NCBI RefSeq assembly: GCF_943193125.1
Contig: NZ_CALPCX010000001.1
Span: 744,001-808,000, forward strand
Direction: 5' to 3'
Length of the DNA stretch: 64,000 nt
Source: Adlercreutzia agrestimuris
Lineage (GTDB): Bacteria > Actinomycetota > Coriobacteriia > Coriobacteriales > Eggerthellaceae
Notes under the pieces: model-generated
Told to the model about the DNA's origin: nothing
Databases searched by the model: none
The model's input: the letters and a program-made list of their open reading frames with translations, nothing else
Position numbers and translations under genes: made by a program
In this document: in pieces, positions 1 through 9,687 of the stretch
How positions within the stretch are numbered: position 1 is the stretch's first letter
Layout: every line of letters begins with the position of its first letter

Positions 1-3000
1 CCCGTAGCATCATCTCCTGAGGTGCCCGTATTGGCGCCACCTGTGTTGTTGTCTGAGCCATCGGGATCATGGTTAGCAGCATTATCGGCAGGTAAAACGC
101 CACCGTTTTCGTCGGTACCAGGCGCATAGGCAGTTCCACTTGTAACGCTTTGATGCGCTTCATCTTTCTCGTATGCCGTCCAACCTTGTTCAGGGGTAAA
201 CGGGTCACCAACAGTAGGATGCTCTGCTTCAGGATCCCATGTTGACGGCAGCACGCCAACACCAACGACAACGTTGCCGATATTGGCATCAAGGGCTTCT
301 TCGGTAACAAGAGCATCAAAGACAAGCACTACCTTCTGCGTGCCGATGACTTCTCCTACAACTACTGAAAGGATGCGTGTGTCCACATCATAGGCATCGT
401 CTTTGACGGGCACCGTTGATCCATCAGGAAGCGTGAGCTTGATGGTGTTGCTTAATGGTTCCAATCCTACAGGGATGTTGTCGCGAATAACGGCATCCAT
501 CCACGCGGTTCCCAAATGGGTGTTTTCAAGCTCAATGGTATAGCGAATAGTGTCGCCAACGCGCGTGGTTCCATCATTACGTGTGATATTAGCGGCAGTC
601 TTGGTGAGCGTAATGTCACCATCGGCAGGATCGTCACCAATGATACGCGGAATGTCGGTGGGATCGGTAATGAGGATGGGCTCATCAGTGGGCGGTGTCA
701 CAGGTTTGCCTGGATCAACCTCTTTCAGTTCAAAGTCCGGATCGGTTGACGGAATAGTACCGTGGATTTCGCCAGCATTTTCTGGAGTGGTTCCAACCGC
801 ATCAGGACCAATTGTGGTATCGAATTCCAGAATAATCTCTTCGCCACCCCACAGGTCTCCACCGCCAACAGAAATGGTGCGCGTTGTGGGATCATAGGCG
901 CTATCGGGCACCGGGATTACGCGTCCATCAGGTGTAGTGATCTTGATGGTTCCGGGCACCGGCTCAATGCCAGTGGGGAGGGGGTTGGTCACGGTAACGC
1001 CACCAACGCAGCTTTCCGGGTCACCGATATTTTTGGCGGTGATTGTGGTGTGCAAGATGTCGCCCACGTGTGTGAGTGGAGCATCGGGGTTGGTGGTGTT
1101 TTCTACGGTAATTTCAACAACAAGTTCTTCAGCTGCTGGATCTTTTGGCACAACATGATGGCTGCCTTCGGGATACACGGGATCGGTGGTGACCGGGTCA
1201 ACGGGAACTTGTGGACCGTCAGGATCTTCGGGGTTATCACGCGTGCCTTCGGCTTGAGCAACATTACCCAGGTCTGCAAGCTCAAGATCACGACCCGTAA
1301 TACCATCTTTGACTGTGCACTCAAAGGTAAGTTCCGCAGTTGCTTCGCCATAGACTGCACCAGCAGGTGCTGCAAGTGTGCGCTTACCATTTGCTGCTTC
1401 ATCACTTAAGGTGTATTGACCAACCACGGGATCTGCTTCGGCCTTCTCAAGCTTACCGGTAAAGTCATCGGCCGGATTTGAAAGCTTCACGCTTGTTTCA
1501 TCAAGCACAAGTGCTGCGGGGAGCTCGTCGGTAATGACTACGCCGTTAAGGGCGGAGCCAGCTGCTGCATTTGAAGCAGAAATGGTATAGCTAATGCGAT
1601 CTCCTGGCTGAGTGGGACCTTGAGGATGCGTGAGGTTTTTCGCCTGCTTGGTGATGCTTGGCTTTGGAGCAATGCCAGGGTCAGCCTTGACGATCACCTT
1701 GTATTCAAAGGTGGTAGAAACATATGCACCGTTGGGTTCTTGCTTGATGGTAAGAGTTGTCTTGCCAACTGCCTCAGGGTCAACGTAGATAGTGATGTCG
1801 CCATTTTCATCGCGAATAGGATTGCCGTCTTCGTCTACTACCATGGTAGCTTCAATAATACGACCATCGGCAGTGGTCACCGTGATGGGTCCTGATGAGG
1901 GCGTGTGCAACTTGAGCTCAAGACGATTGGGGTTGGGAGCATCGGGATCATGCTTGGCGTAGGTTGCCGTAATAATGCCTTTGATAAGCTTGCCATCAGC
2001 ACCGTCGCTTGTTGCCGGATTTGACGTAATGCTGTCTGTGTCATTGGGGCTTTCCATATCAACGGAAGCCTTAGGATCAATGGGTTCAATGGCTACTACC
2101 GCGTTTTTGGCATCAGGGTCTTCAGCTGGGTTTACGCTTGCAAGATAGTTGCCTACCATGGTGGTGTCATTTACTGCTGGCGGCAGGAATTGCACGGACA
2201 CTTCGTGTTTGCCGTCAGTGGTGGCATCTGGCACCAAGAAGTCTTTCTCGGCAGGAATAAAGACATAATCAAAGCTGGTGTAAGAGCCTTTGCCGTTTGG
2301 CACAACGTGAGCATTAATCAGAGGTGAGCTGGCGGCAATGATGGAGCCATCTTCAGCTTTGTCGCCTTCAAACACCATCTTTACCGGTTCGCCAACAGGT
2401 TTTTTATCAACATAAAGTTGAATATAGCCACGTGGAGCCTGACAGGTTTCAGCGGTTTTATTGCCAGCCGGATCAAGCTCTGCAGCTTTGATTGTTGCGT
2501 GAACTGTGAGTTGCTCGTGTGCGGGCTCGTGGATACTACCATCTTGGCCGTCGTCCCAGCTTGCTTCCACTAAGTCAATAGCTGAATCAATTGGTAAGAT
2601 CTCGCACCAACCAGTTGCACGGTGTCCCCAATAGCTGTTTGCGAAGTCAGCGTAGAGAGGGTCTTTTGAAGCGGAGTATTGCGTTGAGATCATCGTGAAT
2701 TGCATGATACCAACGTCGGCGGGCATGCTGGTGAGCGGGCTGCCATCTGCGCCTGATGCAACTTCGGCACCAATAGGCTCGCCGTTTTCTTTGCTGGTGT
2801 ATCGCTGATATTTAAAAGTAAGTGAATCCGGATCGGAGATTACCTTGGGAATCTCTTCTTTTGTGGTGATCCAGTTTTCCTTCTTGCTCAAATCATAGGA
2901 AGCAAGAGGGGTTCCATCGTAGTATTTTTTGAGCGAGTTGGTATAGGCATCAGGAAGAGGGAAGTCAATATAGCGCTTGAGTGTTGTTCCTTGACCAGGG

Positions 3001-4718
3001 TTAGCGAAGAGGGGGTTAACCTGCTGCACCTTATTGTTTTCGTCAAGGTATGAAAGCGTAACAGAGATTTGCTGTGCGGTTGCTTCAGCGGGAAGCCACA
3101 AATATAGTTTGCCATCAGTAAATTGCGCGGGAGCACCGTATTCGTAGGCAACATTGCCAACGGTGAGCTTCCAGTCAATGATGGGGTTGTCACCTTTGGT
3201 GATAGGATTACCACTTTCGTCTTTTTTGATTACTTCGGCACCAAGGTCAATTGCAATCATTGATACGGCAGGGTTATTTGTGAGTGAGGTGTCAACGGGA
3301 TATACGCCAAAAGCGGAGTTATAGCTATCAGCACCGTTAATGAACGCTTGGAACAGTTCATCGCTTCGACCTTCAACTTTGCCAATGCGGACTGATCCGC
3401 CAATTACGCATACCGCACCGTCTTGAGCGCCGATGCCCATAGAAACACAATCAAATCGTGGATTGCCACCTTTTGCCTCAGCTTTTGAGGTGTCAGGAAG
3501 TATAGTGCCACCTGCAATAACAATGATGTGATCTTTGTTCCATGAACAGCAGCCTTGTCCGATGGCATTACCATGTGCGTCGCCATGAGGAACGATGTAG
3601 CCACCATTGACATAGATGTTACCTGCCCATGTTTTACTTTCAGCAACTACGGCGTCTGGGCTACCTTTTGCTGAGTTCACTAAGCCGTTATCAAACGTAT
3701 CTTGGAATTGATACGCGTAGCTTTCATTACTTTGCGTGTTATGCGCCCAAGCGCCACCGCCAATGGATGCGCCGTGGTAGCTTGCCCATGTTTCAATTGA
3801 GCCACCGTTGAAGTACATATTTCCGCCGCAACCAGCGCTTCCGCCACCAATAGCAGCGCCACGGCCATTGGTTCCGTCTCCTGCACCACGGGCGGTCACG
3901 GCAAGTTGACCGCCATTGAAATACATATCACCGGTGGTCTCAAATTCAACACTGCCAATGCCGGACACATTTCTGGAGCCCGTGACCGTCAGTGAGCCTG
4001 GGTTTGTACTTTCAAGGAGCGACAAGCGATCATCACCCGGTGTTGTGCCTGCGGTGTAGGTTTTGCCGTCGTTGGCAACAAAGGAGACTCCAGCAGGAAT
4101 TGTGCCAGGATAGTTTTCTGGATCCATCACAATTTCGTTGCCAGCGGTATCTTGGTTAGGGATGTCGTCGTCAATGATAAGGATGGTGCCTTCACCACAA
4201 TGGATGCCCGGAGAGCGCTGTCCGTCAGTGGCATCAAGCACATTTTTGGAGCCAGCCGCCAAGGTGATGCGGAGGCTGGTTTTGGGCTCGATGGTTGCGC
4301 CGCTCTCGTCGCGATTGCGTTCAATGTGGCAGGGGATATCAGAGTTGATATTGATGTTATTGAACGTAAGGTTAGCTTGTACGCCCGGGTTAACCCAGAT
4401 CGTTGCATTCGACGTTTTGTCTGCGGGGGTTGAAAGTGTGAGCGGCGTAGAGCTTAAGATGACCAGCTTCTTGAGATTGTTAGTCACGGTTTTGGCGCCA
4501 TTACGCGAAGTGCGCACGTAAGCAACATCCTCAAACTTATAATCAACACCTTCGGTGCCACCAGTAACAGTTAGGTTTAAGCTTGTTGCGTCGGATTGTG
4601 TGCTTTCGACGGTGCGATCTTCTGATGCCAGCGCTACGTTAGGTAGCATCAGACCACATGCAAGCACAACTGCAAGGACGCATCTGAGTGTTTTATGCTT
4701 CGTTGGATGAGTTTTCAT
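1..4718 (-). CDS. Large secreted surface protein with DUF11-like repeats (3' end beyond window)
   Basis: The frame is open without a stop from the ATG at 4718 to the left edge, giving about 1,572 residues of an incomplete protein. Residues 1-32 are a Sec signal peptide: basic start, hydrophobic core, then ALA-SE. Roughly residues 270-480 are rich in short glycine motifs such as AAIGGG, ASIGGG and NAIGQG, alternating with FNGG or VNGG strands, which looks like a beta-helix repeat region. From about residue 1,020 three modules of the DUF11/isopeptide 'conserved repeat' type follow, each with a stretch like GDxxxYTI followed by an L-P-x-G-hydrophobic element (about 1,020-1,150, 1,196-1,326 and 1,363-1,490). 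The last visible residues are Gly/Asn/Asp-rich, typical of a linker before a wall anchor, but no LPxTG motif is inside the window. A purine-rich GGAGAAAG precedes the ATG. Probably an adhesin or stalk protein; ligand unknown. Confidence 0.85.
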   Translation of the reverse strand, partial: MKTHPTKHKTLRCVLAVVLACGLMLPNVALASEDRTVESTQSDATSLNLTVTGGTEGVDYKFEDVAYVRTSRNGAKTVTNNLKKLVILSSTPLTLSTPADKTSNATIWVNPGVQANLTFNNININSDIPCHIERNRDESGATIEPKTSLRITLAAGSKNVLDATDGQRSPGIHCGEGTILIIDDDIPNQDTAGNEIVMDPENYPGTIPAGVSFVANDGKTYTAGTTPGDDRLSLLESTNPGSLTVTGSRNVSGIGSVEFETTGDMYFNGGQLAVTARGAGDGTNGRGAAIGGGSAGCGGNMYFNGGSIETWASYHGASIGGGAWAHNTQSNESYAYQFQDTFDNGLVNSAKGSPDAVVAESKTWAGNIYVNGGYIVPHGDAHGNAIGQGCCSWNKDHIIVIAGGTILPDTSKAEAKGGNPRFDCVSMGIGAQDGAVCVIGGSVRIGKVEGRSDELFQAFINGADSYNSAFGVYPVDTSLTNNPAVSMIAIDLGAEVIKKDESGNPITKGDNPIIDWKLTVGNVAYEYGAPAQFTDGKLYLWLPAEATAQQISVTLSYLDENNKVQQVNPLFANPGQGTTLKRYIDFPLPDAYTNSLKKYYDGTPLASYDLSKKENWITTKEEIPKVISDPDSLTFKYQRYTSKENGEPIGAEVASGADGSPLTSMPADVGIMQFTMISTQYSASKDPLYADFANSYWGHRATGWCEILPIDSAIDLVEASWDDGQDGSIHEPAHEQLTVHATIKAAELDPAGNKTAETCQAPRGYIQLYVDKKPVGEPVKMVFEGDKAEDGSIIAASSPLINAHVVPNGKGSYTSFDYVFIPAEKDFLVPDATTDGKHEVSVQFLPPAVNDTTMVGNYLASVNPAEDPDAKNAVVAIEPIDPKASVDMESPNDTDSITSNPATSDGADGKLIKGIITATYAKHDPDAPNPNRLELKLHTPSSGPITVTTADGRIIEATMVVDEDGNPIRDENGDITIYVDPEAVGKTTLTIKQEPNGAYVSTTFEYKVIVKADPGIAPKPSITKQAKNLTHPQGPTQPGDRISYTISASNAAAGSALNGVVITDELPAALVLDETSVKLSNPADDFTGKLEKAEADPVVGQYTLSDEAANGKRTLAAPAGAVYGEATAELTFECTVKDGITGRDLELADLGNVAQAEGTRDNPEDPDGPQVPVDPVTTDPVYPEGSHHVVPKDPAAEELVVEITVENTTNPDAPLTHVGDILHTTITAKNIGDPESCVGGVTVTNPLPTGIEPVPGTIKITTPDGRVIPVPDSAYDPTTRTISVGGGDLWGGEEIILEFDTTIGPDAVGTTPENAGEIHGTIPSTDPDFELKEVDPGKPVTPPTDEPILITDPTDIPRIIGDDPADGDITLTKTAANITRNDGTTRVGDTIRYTIELENTHLGTAWMDAVIRDNIPVGLEPLSNTIKLTLPDGSTVPVKDDAYDVDTRILSVVVGEVIGTQKVVLVFDALVTEEALDANIGNVVVGVGVLPSTWDPEAEHPTVGDPFTPEQGWTAYEKDEAHQSVTSGTAYAPGTDENGGVLPADNAANHDPDGSDNNTGGANTGTSGDDAT

Positions 4719-4758
4719 GGCTTTCTCCGTGGCTTGTGATGTGTTTCGTTTGAACGTT

Positions 4759-4785
4759 AGAGCGCACAACCCAAACGTGCACTCT
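4759..4785 (-). other. Stem-loop in the leader of the surface-protein gene
   Basis: AGAGCGCAC (4759-4767) and GTGCACTCT (4777-4785) pair over nine positions with one G-U wobble and a nine-base loop. It lies 41 bases upstream of the surface-protein start. No T-run follows, so it is more likely a transcript-stabilising or regulatory hairpin than a terminator. Function not shown. Confidence 0.35.
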
Positions 4786-4802
4786 AAAGCTGCATAAACA
4801 AA

Positions 4803-4835
4803 TGGCAACGTCCGGCGAAAACCAAAACGTTGCCA
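4803..4835 (-). terminator. Probable terminator of the reductase gene at 4942-6615
   Basis: TGGCAACGT (4803-4811) and ACGTTGCCA (4827-4835) form a perfect nine-base stem with a 15-base loop. Read on the minus strand the stem is followed by TTTGTTTATG. It lies 107 bases past the reductase stop codon. The T-run is interrupted, hence moderate confidence. Confidence 0.45.
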
Positions 4836-4941
4836 AATTGACAATATTGTATGGAATTATCAGTGATTATTCAAGGGCAAATGCCGGCAAGCTAATTGCA
4901 CTGATCTGCGATAATAACTGAAAACGATGAGCAAATTGCAT

Positions 4942-6615
4942 CTACATAATAGTGTACATATCCTTGACGTCTTCCCAGGTAACAGGATTGCTGGGTTCAA
5001 GTTGGCCGGTTAGTGCGTGAAGAGCTGCAATTCGTCCTGATGTCATGCATGAACCACACGACATGCCGCTGAGATAGGTGCTCCAATCAACGCCACCGCA
5101 AAGGTTACCGGCGCCAAAACCTACTGCATATAAATCTGCGATGGGTTGGTTTTCGTCATCAATTACCTGATAGTTGCCGTCAACCGCAATACCGTTGCAG
5201 GTAGCAGTGAGGCGTACCCAGCGACGAATACCCCAGTACGGAGGAGTGTCAATGGGCTTGAGATATTTAACGTCTTTGCCGAAGTCATCGTCTGCGCCAG
5301 CTGCTACCAACTCGTTATAGCGCTCTACTGATTTCTTTAGAGCATCGGCTGGAATGTCCAAAACTTCAGCTAATTCATCCAGTGTATCGCAGAAATGAGT
5401 ATCGATAAGGCTTGTATCAACGTTGAACGGCTTGTCTACGGCACCTGGAACCCAATTTAAAATTTTCTCATGGGTGATAGGTGAGCCACCCCAGCTTTTT
5501 ACCTGGTCTTCGTAGTTGTCGTCGAAGATCTGACAGAACATGCCAGGATCGCCTTCTTTGTTGTGATCAAGTAATGTGCAAACCCAGCTTGCCATAGGAA
5601 TCTCTTCATTCATGAAACGCTCGCCATTTACGTCGACTGCCAAGAAAGGTTCGCCATTCATACGACAGGAATCGTTGTCATGCATCTGCCTGCTGTGCCC
5701 AACGGGGCATATATGACCACCAGCGAGCGAGGCCAAAAGGATGCCGTCACCAGTTTTGTTTACTTGCTTTTTGGCAAAACGCACCAAATCGGGAGACCAT
5801 TTCGCCAGCAGGCTTTCGTTGTTTTGGTAATCGCCTGTTGCCAAGATTACGCCTTTGGCAGCATTGAAGCGAATGTATCCGTCGGAGGTCTTACCGATAA
5901 CTCCTGTTACGGCACCGTTGTCCACCACCAACTGAACTGCTGGCGTGCTGTAAAAAATATCGAGCCCGTTTGCTTCACCCCAGTTAGCAAGAGCAATGCA
6001 GAGATCTTGATTGTTTTGGGGTTTGTTGCCAAAGATGTTTGATGCAAGTGCAATAGGTTGATCGTCTAGATAGGTGCGAATAGAAAACTGCATGCTCGTT
6101 GCGGGAAAGCCCGCTTCGGCTCCCATCTTGGCCATCCAGAGGGCACATTCGCCAGAATGATCCATGAAAGTTTGTAAGAGGTCAGTGTTTACGCGATAGC
6201 TGCACTCTTTGCGGTAAGCCTGCATAAACCCAAGTTTGCCGCGCTCTGTGCTTTCAGAAAGCACAACGCCTGAAGACATGGCGCCCTGGGCGATAGCGGT
6301 AGTTTCTTTTTGCAAGAGCGCAACCGATGCACCTTCTTCTAGTGCAGTCAGCGCAGCGGGCATGCCAGAAGTGCCAGCGCCAACGACCACGATGTCGTAG
6401 TCATGCGTTTCGATGAAGTCGTCAATAGGCTCAATTACAACCGGAGATTGTTCAAAGTCTTCTGCGGTTAGACCGGGCGGAAATTCAGCTCCAGTTGTGC
6501 CAAGTTCAGCGTTTTTGGCATCAGGAGTAGTGGGTGAACAGCCGCCAAGTGCTAAGGCTGATGCAGCTCCAACTGCTCCAAGAGTTGCCGTCTTGAGAAA
6601 GTCGCGTCGTTTCAT
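4942..6615 (-). CDS. Tat-exported FAD-dependent reductase, fumarate-reductase fold (subfamily A)
   Basis: 557 residues. The N-terminus has the twin-arginine motif KRRDFLK, a hydrophobic stretch and a lipobox LALGGC (Cys26), so the product is predicted to be a Tat-exported lipoprotein. The dinucleotide fold GAGTSG is at residues 79-84 and the family's flavin/active-site element GERFMNEE at about 331-338. The C-terminal motif that holds the catalytic Arg in fumarate reductase (H-G-A-N-R-L-G-G) is replaced by VDWSTYLSGMSCGSC, and the preceding H-T-x-G-G-V by TATCNGI, so the acceptor is probably not fumarate. No heme-binding CxxCH and no FMN domain are present. AAGGAGG precedes the ATG. It is divergent from a membrane LuxR gene and is a close paralogue of the protein at 44683-46368. 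The acceptor is unknown. Confidence 0.9.
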   Translation of the reverse strand: MKRRDFLKTATLGAVGAASALALGGCSPTTPDAKNAELGTTGAEFPPGLTAEDFEQSPVVIEPIDDFIETHDYDIVVVGAGTSGMPAALTALEEGASVALLQKETTAIAQGAMSSGVVLSESTERGKLGFMQAYRKECSYRVNTDLLQTFMDHSGECALWMAKMGAEAGFPATSMQFSIRTYLDDQPIALASNIFGNKPQNNQDLCIALANWGEANGLDIFYSTPAVQLVVDNGAVTGVIGKTSDGYIRFNAAKGVILATGDYQNNESLLAKWSPDLVRFAKKQVNKTGDGILLASLAGGHICPVGHSRQMHDNDSCRMNGEPFLAVDVNGERFMNEEIPMASWVCTLLDHNKEGDPGMFCQIFDDNYEDQVKSWGGSPITHEKILNWVPGAVDKPFNVDTSLIDTHFCDTLDELAEVLDIPADALKKSVERYNELVAAGADDDFGKDVKYLKPIDTPPYWGIRRWVRLTATCNGIAVDGNYQVIDDENQPIADLYAVGFGAGNLCGGVDWSTYLSGMSCGSCMTSGRIAALHALTGQLEPSNPVTWEDVKDMYTIM

Positions 6616-6767
6616 AATAGTCCTCCTTGTGTGTGAGTCATTTCCTCAAGGTTCATGACGGACTCATCATCTCTGACAACAAACTTTTTTGCCGCCCATG
6701 AAGGCAAGGTTTCCAACCACATAAAACATGGGTATTCACAAAAAGGCGTTTAGGGCATCATGAAGAT
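6616..6767. promoter_or_regulatory. Divergent control region between reductase and LuxR gene
   Basis: This 152-base space must hold both promoters. TGAGTC (6634-6639) and GACTCA (6661-6666) form a spaced inverted repeat close to the reductase start, within a longer partly symmetric stretch that also pairs GTCAT with ATGAC. It is a candidate operator for the neighbouring LuxR protein. No good -35/-10 pair could be assigned by eye. Confidence 0.35.
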
Positions 6768-8180
6768 ATGAATAGAGCGCAGTTTACATACCTTATGCTT
6801 GGTACGGCATTTTTCTGGCCAGTTTTTCGCAAAGACGGCATTGGTCTGCTGTTTCACGAAAGCGCGTTTGGAACGTTGTATAGTGCACGACTTTTCTATT
6901 TGCTGTTTTTGATGCTGGTGCTGGTTTGCAGTCTTATGATTATTGTTAATCGGCTTCATATTGCAAAGCTTTTTGCAGCACACGTCTCTTTGGTATTTAT
7001 CGTCTCGATTGTGGCATCGCTTGCGGCATATGTTATGACCAAAGCGGAGCTATTTGAGGCAGCGGATAAGGCGGTTATTGCTGTCTCGCTGGTTCTTTAT
7101 GCAGCTTGGTTTGCGCTTGTCGTTCCTGCGTGGGGGTGCGTCATCGCGCGGACGCAACGAGGGAGCGCATTGCTTCCAGTCTTTCTAGGATTTTTGATTG
7201 CGTTGCCACTTTCAGCGCTCAGCCTTTTGCCATATCTTACATACATTGTTCCTGTTGCCGGGCCGGCAGTTTCGGGACTTTTCTGGATGTTGCTGCAGCT
7301 TAGCTATCATGAAGGCACATCGCTTCCTACAGATTTGTCGTTTCAAGATATACCAATGCGGCAAATTGGTTTTCTCACACTGTTTCTCCTTGCCGGGGGA
7401 GTAATTCGTGGATTTTTAAATAATGGCATCATTGGGGCTGTCCCTGTGCCAACAATGATCCCGACCCATATTGTTACGGCCATCACGGCAACAATCGTTA
7501 TGGTCATGGTTCTTTCACGTGCGCATACTTTAGGTATGTACCGAAAGATTTGGGGATTCCTTGCACTTCTTTTGTTCGGTGGTCTATTTCTTGTTGCATT
7601 TTTGGGGCAGCAAAGTGCTTCGCTGAATTCTTTTGCGCGTACTCTCGTTATTGCAGGGCGTACGTGTTTTAGCCTCTTTCTTTGGGTGGTGCTATCGCAA
7701 ACCGCAGCTCAACGGCGATTTGACCCTATCGTACTTTTCAGTCTGTTTTATGTGATTGGAGAAACCATTTCTTCGCTATTTAGCTATTTATTGGTCCCTG
7801 CGCTTGCTCAGTTTCTCAATGTTTCTTTGGCGAACCAACTGACGCTCTTTTCGCTCATCACAGCTTTTATGCTCATGGTTGCCTCGTTTTTGTTCCTCAA
7901 TGGCGAAATGCCTGCAGAAGCAAAACCTTCCGAGACAACCCCGCTTGATCTGTGGCGCGAATTGGCTCCACAGTATGGTCTAACTGAACGCGAAACCGAA
8001 ATTGCTGCACTGATTTCTCAGGGACATAGCCTAAAAAAGATTGCGGGTACGCTCTATTTATCTCCGAATACTGTGCAGAGTTACTCAAAGGCGCTCTATA
8101 AAAAGCTTGATGTACATAAAAAGCAAGATGTTATTGATCTCATTGCTGATTTCGAGCGCACGCGCACCGAGGCGCTTTAA
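6768..8180 (+). CDS. Membrane-bound LuxR-type transcriptional regulator
   Basis: 470 residues. About the first 385 are a string of roughly ten to twelve hydrophobic segments. The last 66 are a LuxR/GerE helix-turn-helix beginning LTERETEIAALISQG, with the recognition helix around SPNTVQSYSKALYKKL. There is no receiver domain, kinase domain or periplasmic sensor domain, so signal reception must involve the membrane part. This architecture is common in Eggerthellaceae, where such genes sit beside inducible reductases. It is divergent from the reductase at 4942-6615, which is its likely target. It belongs to the same family as the genes at 38162, 46541 and 58105. Signal unknown. Confidence 0.88.
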   Translation: MNRAQFTYLMLGTAFFWPVFRKDGIGLLFHESAFGTLYSARLFYLLFLMLVLVCSLMIIVNRLHIAKLFAAHVSLVFIVSIVASLAAYVMTKAELFEAADKAVIAVSLVLYAAWFALVVPAWGCVIARTQRGSALLPVFLGFLIALPLSALSLLPYLTYIVPVAGPAVSGLFWMLLQLSYHEGTSLPTDLSFQDIPMRQIGFLTLFLLAGGVIRGFLNNGIIGAVPVPTMIPTHIVTAITATIVMVMVLSRAHTLGMYRKIWGFLALLLFGGLFLVAFLGQQSASLNSFARTLVIAGRTCFSLFLWVVLSQTAAQRRFDPIVLFSLFYVIGETISSLFSYLLVPALAQFLNVSLANQLTLFSLITAFMLMVASFLFLNGEMPAEAKPSETTPLDLWRELAPQYGLTERETEIAALISQGHSLKKIAGTLYLSPNTVQSYSKALYKKLDVHKKQDVIDLIADFERTRTEAL

Positions 8181-8201
8181 ATTCTACTGTTAAGAGGACC
8201 G

Positions 8202-8984
8202 CTAATATAACCCGAGTACTTTGAGCAGCATAAGGACAAGCGCAATAACCAGCGCTGGGCGCATAATTTTTGCACCGAAATCAATAACGAGCCCCGCACC
8301 AATCCAAGAACCCACAATGTTGCAGACACCTGCGGCAAGTCCCACTAAAACGAGTACATTCCCGCTCGCGATAAAGACGATAAGTGCCGTGAGATTGGTA
8401 GTGAAGTTGATGGCTTTTGCCTGCGCACTTGCCATGCGTACTTCCAAGTGTGCAAAAGCCGTGAACGCGATAATGAGAAACGTACCTGTACCAGGACCAT
8501 AAAAGCCGTCGTAGCATCCAATAATGGCAGCAAAAACGCAAACAATAAGGTAGGTCTTGTGCGTGAGCTGGACATCTTGGGCGCTTTCATGTGAAGAGCG
8601 CCCCTGAGAATTGGTGAAGGTCTTTTTATTCAGGGCAAAAAATGCGGCGAAAGGCAAAATGGCGAATATGAGATACGAAAGCACGCTTTCATTGCAGACA
8701 AGCGAAAGATTTGAGCCTATCAGCGAACCAATAATTGCCGAAAGAATTGAAGGAAGTGCTAGTTTGTAATTAAGGTAGCCTCCTCTGATAAAACGGACAT
8801 TGGCGGCTGCCATTCCCATGACTGCCTGAAGCTTGTTGGTGCCAATGGCCAGATGAGGGGGAAGTCCGGCAATCATAAAAGCAGGCAATGAGATCAAGCC
8901 GCCGCTTCCTGCGGAGGCATTCAGGATGCCAGCAAGAAAGCAGAGCGGACAGGCAATAGCAAATGTGATCCAGGAGATTTCCAT
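8202..8984 (-). CDS. TSUP-family (TauE/SafE) membrane transporter
   Basis: 260 residues with about seven to eight hydrophobic segments. The N-terminal segment contains the family-typical AGILNASAGSGGLISLP, followed by GTNKLQAVMG; the second half repeats a similar motif, YDGFYGPGTGTFL, as expected for the internal duplication of TSUP permeases. Family members export sulfite, sulfonates or other small organic anions; the substrate here cannot be told. It faces the LuxR gene tail-to-tail with 21 bases between the stops, too close for a separate terminator. The next gene on this strand is apt, 90 bases upstream. Confidence 0.87.
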   Translation of the reverse strand: MEISWITFAIACPLCFLAGILNASAGSGGLISLPAFMIAGLPPHLAIGTNKLQAVMGMAAANVRFIRGGYLNYKLALPSILSAIIGSLIGSNLSLVCNESVLSYLIFAILPFAAFFALNKKTFTNSQGRSSHESAQDVQLTHKTYLIVCVFAAIIGCYDGFYGPGTGTFLIIAFTAFAHLEVRMASAQAKAINFTTNLTALIVFIASGNVLVLVGLAAGVCNIVGSWIGAGLVIDFGAKIMRPALVIALVLMLLKVLGLY

Positions 8985-9074
8985 GAAGGTTGGTGCGAAA
9001 GATTTGGTAGTGCGGGTTTGGGTGAAAGCGTGGACGTGAGAAGACTCGTAACCCGCAGTTCAAACGCTTATCGC

Positions 9075-9608
9075 TTAAGCCTCTACGTTAACGAGCGAAA
9101 ACACTTCGGCATTCGTGACCTCGGCAAGCTTTGCGCGAGGTGACAAAAAGCCAAGCTCAAGGAAGAAGCCAAGTCCAGCCAGTTCGGCGCCAGTATCTTC
9201 TACAAGCTTTACCAGCGCGCGAACCGTGCCGCCCGTAGCAATTAGGTCGTCAACAATCAAAACGCGATCTTCAGCACACAGCGCGTCTTGGTGAATCTCA
9301 AGTGCATCATGACCATATTCCAGCTCATAATCCGCACGAAACGTCTCACGCGGGAGTTTGCCGTGCTTGCGAGCAGGGACAAAACCTGCGCCCAACTGAT
9401 ATGCCACCGGGGCGCCAATGATGAAACCGCGCGCCTCAGCGCCAATAACTTTCGTTATGCCAAGATCGGCAAAATGAGTAGCAATGCCATCTATGACCTG
9501 CGCAAATGCTTCAGGATTAGCAATAACCGGAGTAATGTCTTTGAAGACAACGCCTTCAGTTGGATAATCGGGGATGTCTACAATGAGTTCCTCGTAGAGC
9601 GCGGTCAT
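9075..9608 (-). CDS. apt: Adenine phosphoribosyltransferase
   Basis: Makes AMP from adenine and PRPP in purine salvage, in the cytoplasm. The PRPP-binding signature VLIVDDLIATGGT and the family's early motif GVVFKDITPV are both present, as is GAEARGFI. I chose the ATG at 9608 (177 residues) because GAAAGG stands six bases before it and it aligns the start with other Apt proteins; two in-frame ATGs upstream (9632 and 9614) would add eight or two residues. It lies between a TSUP transporter and a radical SAM gene on the same strand. Confidence 0.95.
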   Translation of the reverse strand: MTALYEELIVDIPDYPTEGVVFKDITPVIANPEAFAQVIDGIATHFADLGITKVIGAEARGFIIGAPVAYQLGAGFVPARKHGKLPRETFRADYELEYGHDALEIHQDALCAEDRVLIVDDLIATGGTVRALVKLVEDTGAELAGLGFFLELGFLSPRAKLAEVTNAEVFSLVNVEA

Positions 9609-9687
9609 GGTCATCCTTTCATGTTCTTGCATGGTGCACAGATCATGCTATCACGATATGCTGCAACATGCGCTTTCGCCATTTTGG

